From Planctomycetota bacterium (lineage in GTDB: Bacteria; Planctomycetota; Phycisphaerae; Sedimentisphaerales; UBA12454): DNA of 24,855 nucleotides. This document shows, piece by piece, positions 21,549 to 24,855 of this stretch. The stretch spans positions 1-24,855 of the forward strand of contig JAHJUV010000025.1 in the NCBI GenBank assembly GCA_018828825.1, written 5' to 3'. The position numbers and the translations under genes were made by a program. Under the pieces are notes generated by a model. The model saw only the letters and a program-made list of their open reading frames with translations. It searched no databases and was not told the origin of the DNA. Positions within the stretch are counted from its first letter, which is position 1. Every line of letters begins with the position of its first letter.

Positions 21549-21652
21549 TCATTGTTTTACCTCGTACTTGCCCGGCCGGGCCGGAATAATCTAACCTTTA
21601 TAAATCACAATTGTTTTTTAGATATCCGCACCCAGCCGATAAAAGCAAATCA
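21549..21652. other. Gap between capsid gene and repeat element, with GC-rich palindrome
   Basis: No gene is recognised. The 12-bp palindrome GCCCGGCCGGGC lies at 21570-21581, and ATCCGCACCC near 21625-21635 resembles a decayed arm of the GGTGCGGAT repeats. A transcription terminator or boundary element after the capsid gene is possible, but no T run follows on the minus strand. Confidence 0.45.
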
Positions 21653-22807
21653 TCAGCTGACAGCAAGGTCCCTGATTAGACCGTGCGCCGCCTCATTCTT
21701 AAACTCAAGTGTGTACTCACCGATTAACTGGCCGCATTCGTAATCACCGCTGCTTGCCAAAGGCTTGAAGTGGAAACTTCTGCCCGCAAGAGGAAGAACG
21801 CTTATCCGCGATGAATCGAGAAGCAGCACGGCGTCCTGCGGAATCCATCTACTCGTAACAATTTTGCATACACCGAAATCGCTTTCATACAAATTGACCA
21901 TATCGGTGTACACCTTGTCGGCTGGGCCGAAACTTCTGCTTGCGCTCAGGAACGAATTGATTTTTCGTTTCTGGGAACCGCCGACGACAATCAAATCGAC
22001 ATTGCCGCTGCTGTTTTCCCAAATCTGGCGCAGAGCATAATTAATCTTGGCCTCGTCAAGACCGTCTCCTGTTGGAAATCCCGAATCGCCCGGCCGATAA
22101 ACGTGCGTTGCGATGTTCTGGACGATACCTTTCATACTCCTGCGAACAGAACCCGAACCCTGCGGATTGGCCGATGGCTGACCGCCGTTGATAATGGTGT
22201 TTTCAAGGTCGCGAACCAGTTCGCGCAGCCTTTCACCTTTCTGATAATCCATCTCGTCTGAAATTCCCAGATGACTGGCGGCTACATTTGTGCCGCTTAC
22301 CTCAACAGAGTTTGTGAAAATCTGCGTGTAGTTTCCGCAGCGTGTTCTGTTGGTAAATCTCGCAGCAGGTTTATCATCACCTTCAAGAGCCGCGTTGCCG
22401 AGGATTCTAATCACCTGGCCGTCAGCAATATTTTCAGGCGTTGTGCCCGCATAGCCGCGGACAACGGTAATCGTATCCCCGCTTACACCTGTCACCAGCA
22501 TCAGCTCTTCCGAGCCTTCCGCCTGAATCTGGTCGCCAGTTCTGAATCTGTCGCCGTTGGCAACGTCAAAGCTGGTCTCAGCGTTCGGGTCGGTTATTGA
22601 GATGTCGCTAATCGCGTCCTTGTTCGGCACAAGTGAATCTTCGAGCCACTCGTGATATGTACTTCTTGCCTCACGAAGCGGATTGCCTATCGCGTCCAGC
22701 AAGTGCGTCTCGACAGGCGAGATTATCCCGACAATGTCGGCAACATCTTCCGCAAGTTCAGGTAATGTAATTCCTGCCGAATATGTCGCTTTACCTGTAA
22801 AAGCCAT
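21653..22807 (-). CDS. Major capsid protein, SU10/DUF5309-like
   Basis: 384 residues, ATG with AGGAG upstream. The N-terminus (MAFTGKATYSAGITLPELAEDVADIVGIISPVETHLLDAIG) and the phrases HEWLEDSLV, GISDEMDYQKGERLRELVRDLENTIINGG and DLIVVGGSQKRKINSF match, from memory, the HK97-fold major capsid family of phage SU10 and relatives. The C-terminal IGEYTLEFKNEAAHGLIRDL closes the fold. An N-terminal arm of about 40 residues is present, but I see no protease-cleaved delta domain; a separate scaffold gene lies upstream. It forms the head shell. The gene follows the scaffold with a 56-nt gap holding a palindromic repeat. Confidence 0.85.
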   Translation of the reverse strand: MAFTGKATYSAGITLPELAEDVADIVGIISPVETHLLDAIGNPLREARSTYHEWLEDSLVPNKDAISDISITDPNAETSFDVANGDRFRTGDQIQAEGSEELMLVTGVSGDTITVVRGYAGTTPENIADGQVIRILGNAALEGDDKPAARFTNRTRCGNYTQIFTNSVEVSGTNVAASHLGISDEMDYQKGERLRELVRDLENTIINGGQPSANPQGSGSVRRSMKGIVQNIATHVYRPGDSGFPTGDGLDEAKINYALRQIWENSSGNVDLIVVGGSQKRKINSFLSASRSFGPADKVYTDMVNLYESDFGVCKIVTSRWIPQDAVLLLDSSRISVLPLAGRSFHFKPLASSGDYECGQLIGEYTLEFKNEAAHGLIRDLAVS

Positions 22808-22833
22808 AATTATTCTCCTTAATGTTAGTTGTC

Positions 22834-22853
22834 ATTCCCGCGCAAGCGGGAAT
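22834..22853. repeat. Dispersed palindrome (dRS3-like ATTCCCGC-GCAA-GCGGGAAT)
   Basis: A perfect 8-bp inverted repeat with a GCAA loop in the 56-nt gap upstream of the capsid gene. This type of repeat is widespread in many bacteria and gives the well-known spurious peptide SFPRKRESI, which is what the plus-strand frame here encodes. On the minus strand the hairpin precedes the capsid ribosome-binding site by about 12 nt, so it could affect capsid mRNA stability. Confidence 0.7.
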
Positions 22854-22863
22854 CCATAATATT

Positions 22864-23379
22864 TTATACAAAGTTTCTTCTGGCCCGCAGGTACTCCTGC
22901 AGGTCTGCCCTTGAGCCGGTATTGGCAGCTTTTTTTGCCGCCCGCTCAAGAGTTCCTGTTGCCCCCGACAACCTGTCTTTGACTCCGCTTGTCTTTGCTC
23001 CTACCGCAGCGGCCGGCGTATCGTTGAAAAGATAACTTTTTTCTTTTCTCAACCGCTCGACAACATCTGCCGCCGTAGTTTCTTTGTCGCCTTCGAGCTT
23101 TGTTCTGCCGATAATCACGGCAGCTTCCAAATCCCTGACTCCCGCCGAAACAAGCTTGTCTATCAATTGCCGCTCAATCGTCATCTGTGAAAGATTTTGA
23201 TTCAGCTTTTCAACTTCAGCTTTTCTTTCGGCAAGTTCCTGTTCAAGAATCGTTTTCTTCTGCTCGGCCGCCTGTGCCCTTTTGCGATAGCGAATAGCTT
23301 CACTTACATCCACAAGCTTTTCGCCCCGCTGCTCCGGCTCTTCTGAGCCTTCAATCTTTTCTGCGTCAATCTGACTCAT
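22864..23379 (-). CDS. Phage scaffold-like protein
   Basis: 171 residues, ATG with GGAGAGG upstream. It is highly charged and mainly helical, with a coiled coil from about 30 to 70 (RYRKRAQAAEQKKTILEQEL, KAEVEKLNQNLSQM) and a basic, Ala-rich end (AAKKAANTGSRADLQEYLRARR). Such scaffold proteins lie between portal and capsid genes and template capsid assembly before being lost or cut. The location fits exactly. No protease motif was seen. It lies 12 nt after the portal gene. Confidence 0.78.
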   Translation of the reverse strand: MSQIDAEKIEGSEEPEQRGEKLVDVSEAIRYRKRAQAAEQKKTILEQELAERKAEVEKLNQNLSQMTIERQLIDKLVSAGVRDLEAAVIIGRTKLEGDKETTAADVVERLRKEKSYLFNDTPAAAVGAKTSGVKDRLSGATGTLERAAKKAANTGSRADLQEYLRARRNFV

Positions 23380-23391
23380 TTAAAACCTCTC

Positions 23392-24855
23392 CTATAAATT
23401 TATTTCGTATCCAAGCTCTCGCAGCACCTGCTCTTTAGGCACTCCGAGTTCCTGTTTCAATTTTGCCTCATTGAGTTTTTCAAGCGTATTTTCCGGCAGC
23501 GGGCTTGGGAAAATCACATCGAAGACTCTTTCCTCTTTTGAATTGGGATAAACCTTCGTAACATTCAGCAGATGCATTATCATCGCCGCGATTTCTTTCA
23601 AACCCTGGCCGTAAGCAAAATGTTTCCGTTCTGTCCTTGCGAGCATACCCATCAGCGTCATTCTCAGCGCGACTGCGCTGGTTAAATTCCCGATTTTTTC
23701 TTTCAGAACACCTGCCACCACAGGCGTAACGCCGCTGGATTTGTCCAAAGCCTCTCGTATTTCCGCGATATGTGCATCTTCGCTCGGCATTGACGCATCG
23801 CCGCCGAACTGTTCGATACTCGCATCAGGATTATCCGTGCACCACATCCTGCCCGGCGAAACCGCCCTGTTCTCAACGCCTTCAATCCCCTTGGCGAGAT
23901 ACATCTTGAACGCCTGGAACGTTATCCTGCTTGCCCTGTCGCTGAGGCGCGTATTGAGTTCATCCTGAAGCGGCACCAACGGCTCAACATCGCTTATCCC
24001 CTCGTAATACAACGGCTGAGCGATATTCTGAATATGCACGACAGGCACAACGCCCATAATGTTAGGCCCTTCTGCGGCAAGATGTTTTTCCTCGTATCTC
24101 TGCCACCACCACGGCGATATCACTTCCGTTACAGCTATCGATTGCCTTGCGGTACTGCTGCCTTTTGGCGCAAGCAGTCTGCGAAGGAAATTTCCTTCTG
24201 TTGCGACTTCATTTTTTTGCTCGATAAAATGCTGAACGTAGAAATTGATTTTGCGAAAGTCTCTTTCATCAAGGACAGGCAGTGCCCTTGGGGCCTCAAT
24301 CAGTTCCAGACTGCAATCTGAAACAAGTTCCATCAATCTCTCATAACCAACAGAGCCTACAGAGCCTGGAGCGAAAGCGACAGGAGTAAACCCGACAGGT
24401 GATCCTGTAGCAAACTCTGCAATTTTCCTGCCAGGCCGGATGACACAATCCACAAAACCATAGACCGCCCCGAGCACTGCCATATCCTGAAAGAATCTCA
24501 CTCCGCCGTTGGCGCTGAATATCTGTTTTAAGATTTTATCAATCTCTACCCGTCTGCTTTTATCTTCCGCCCTGCTGACGATATCGACGCCTTTGCCGAA
24601 CAGAAAATCCACCATAGCGTTGACTCGCCAGCCGATATCGTTTTCAACGACAACTTCCTTGCGTTCGATATCAGCGACAGCCCTTCCGCCCAATAGGCCG
24701 CTGGCCTGGGTTCTCTTTATTCCTGTAATCCTTGCCGGCAGTCCCATCTCCTGGGCCTGCACGTAAACCCGTGCCGATTCATTCAGTTTTGCATCGGCAG
24801 CGGACAGGCCGGTTGTCGAGTACATCGGGTTCTGGTAATAGTCCCAGAGTTTGCC
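23392..24855 (-). CDS. Phage portal protein, SPP1 gp6-like; 5' end beyond the window
   Basis: At least 487 residues. The frame stays open to the right edge: the ten codons before the ATG at 24825 read GKLWDYYQNP, which is protein-like, and no ribosome-binding site precedes that ATG, so the true start is outside. ENDIGWRVNAMVDFLFGKGVDIVS and DKILKQIFSANGGVRFFQDMAVLGAVYG match the gp6-like portal family, which forms the dodecameric DNA entry channel of the head. The C-terminal region (SSGVTPVVAGVLKEKIGNLTSAVALRMTL) is also typical. The terminase genes, if present, lie further right. Confidence 0.82.
   Translation of the reverse strand, partial: GKLWDYYQNPMYSTTGLSAADAKLNESARVYVQAQEMGLPARITGIKRTQASGLLGGRAVADIERKEVVVENDIGWRVNAMVDFLFGKGVDIVSRAEDKSRRVEIDKILKQIFSANGGVRFFQDMAVLGAVYGFVDCVIRPGRKIAEFATGSPVGFTPVAFAPGSVGSVGYERLMELVSDCSLELIEAPRALPVLDERDFRKINFYVQHFIEQKNEVATEGNFLRRLLAPKGSSTARQSIAVTEVISPWWWQRYEEKHLAAEGPNIMGVVPVVHIQNIAQPLYYEGISDVEPLVPLQDELNTRLSDRASRITFQAFKMYLAKGIEGVENRAVSPGRMWCTDNPDASIEQFGGDASMPSEDAHIAEIREALDKSSGVTPVVAGVLKEKIGNLTSAVALRMTLMGMLARTERKHFAYGQGLKEIAAMIMHLLNVTKVYPNSKEERVFDVIFPSPLPENTLEKLNEAKLKQELGVPKEQVLRELGYEINL

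Noticed and set aside
22829..23035. Plus-strand frame beginning MSFPRKRESI
   Set aside because: A well-known spurious translation of the dispersed ATTCCCGC palindrome, lying antisense to the scaffold gene.
1..24855. CRISPR array, tRNA or rRNA genes, and prophage attachment sites
   Set aside because: No regularly spaced direct repeats, no tRNA-like cloverleaf and no rRNA signature were seen, and no direct repeats flanking the phage-like block could be identified because its right end lies outside the window.

Overview
This window looks like a piece of a bacterial chromosome, most likely from the Planctomycetota (Phycisphaerae / Sedimentisphaerales-like). That placement is an inference from the style of the proteins (an AP2-HNH protein with a hydrophobic N-terminus, a compact FtsY, dnaA not followed by dnaN, and abundant small palindromic repeats). 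No rRNA, tRNA or CRISPR array was found. Three types of sequence are visible: an AT-rich accessory island (1 to about 5.8 kb), a housekeeping segment (about 5.9 to 11.4 kb), and a prophage-like segment read leftward (about 11.7 to 24.86 kb, running off the right edge).

Accessory island. After the 3' end of a truncated gene, a strong sigma-70-type promoter (363-391) drives a co-directional set of small genes (419-3315). At least three of them encode winged-helix-like domains. The last joins such a domain to a phospholipase-D-like domain with an HDR...D motif. I could not assign this set to a named system and it is the best candidate for an undescribed (possibly defence) module. It is followed by an AP2-HNH endonuclease-like gene on the other strand, a long imperfect palindrome, and a second two-gene unit encoding an unknown protein and a small K+ channel (filter TTLGYGD).

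Housekeeping segment. hldD (heptose epimerase), a previously easy-to-miss 34-codon membrane-protein gene with its own promoter and terminator, ftsY, dnaA (TTG start) and a REC-GGDEF-HD-GYP cyclic-di-GMP regulator.

Phage-like segment. Read from right to left: portal (5' end outside the window), scaffold-like protein, major capsid protein, connector-like protein, several small tail or baseplate-like proteins, a beta-helix tail-spike-like protein, a large hub-like protein and a holin-like membrane protein. No tail tube, sheath or tape-measure gene is visible in this stretch. To the left lie hicA-hicB, a frameshifted spore-photoproduct-lyase-like radical SAM gene, and a phage-style lipoprotein.

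The most unusual non-coding signal is a set of about 100-nt inverted-repeat elements. Five sit immediately upstream of genes on the minus strand (starts near 11425, 12160, 14945, 19558 and 21453), each with one arm lying on the Shine-Dalgarno/start-codon region and the complementary arm 69-85 nt upstream. Four element ends (3512-3573, 5855-5881, 11424-11536, 21452-21548) share the sequence GGTGCGGGA and most share a nearby TTGAATA block, so this is both a repeat family and a plausible translation-control structure.
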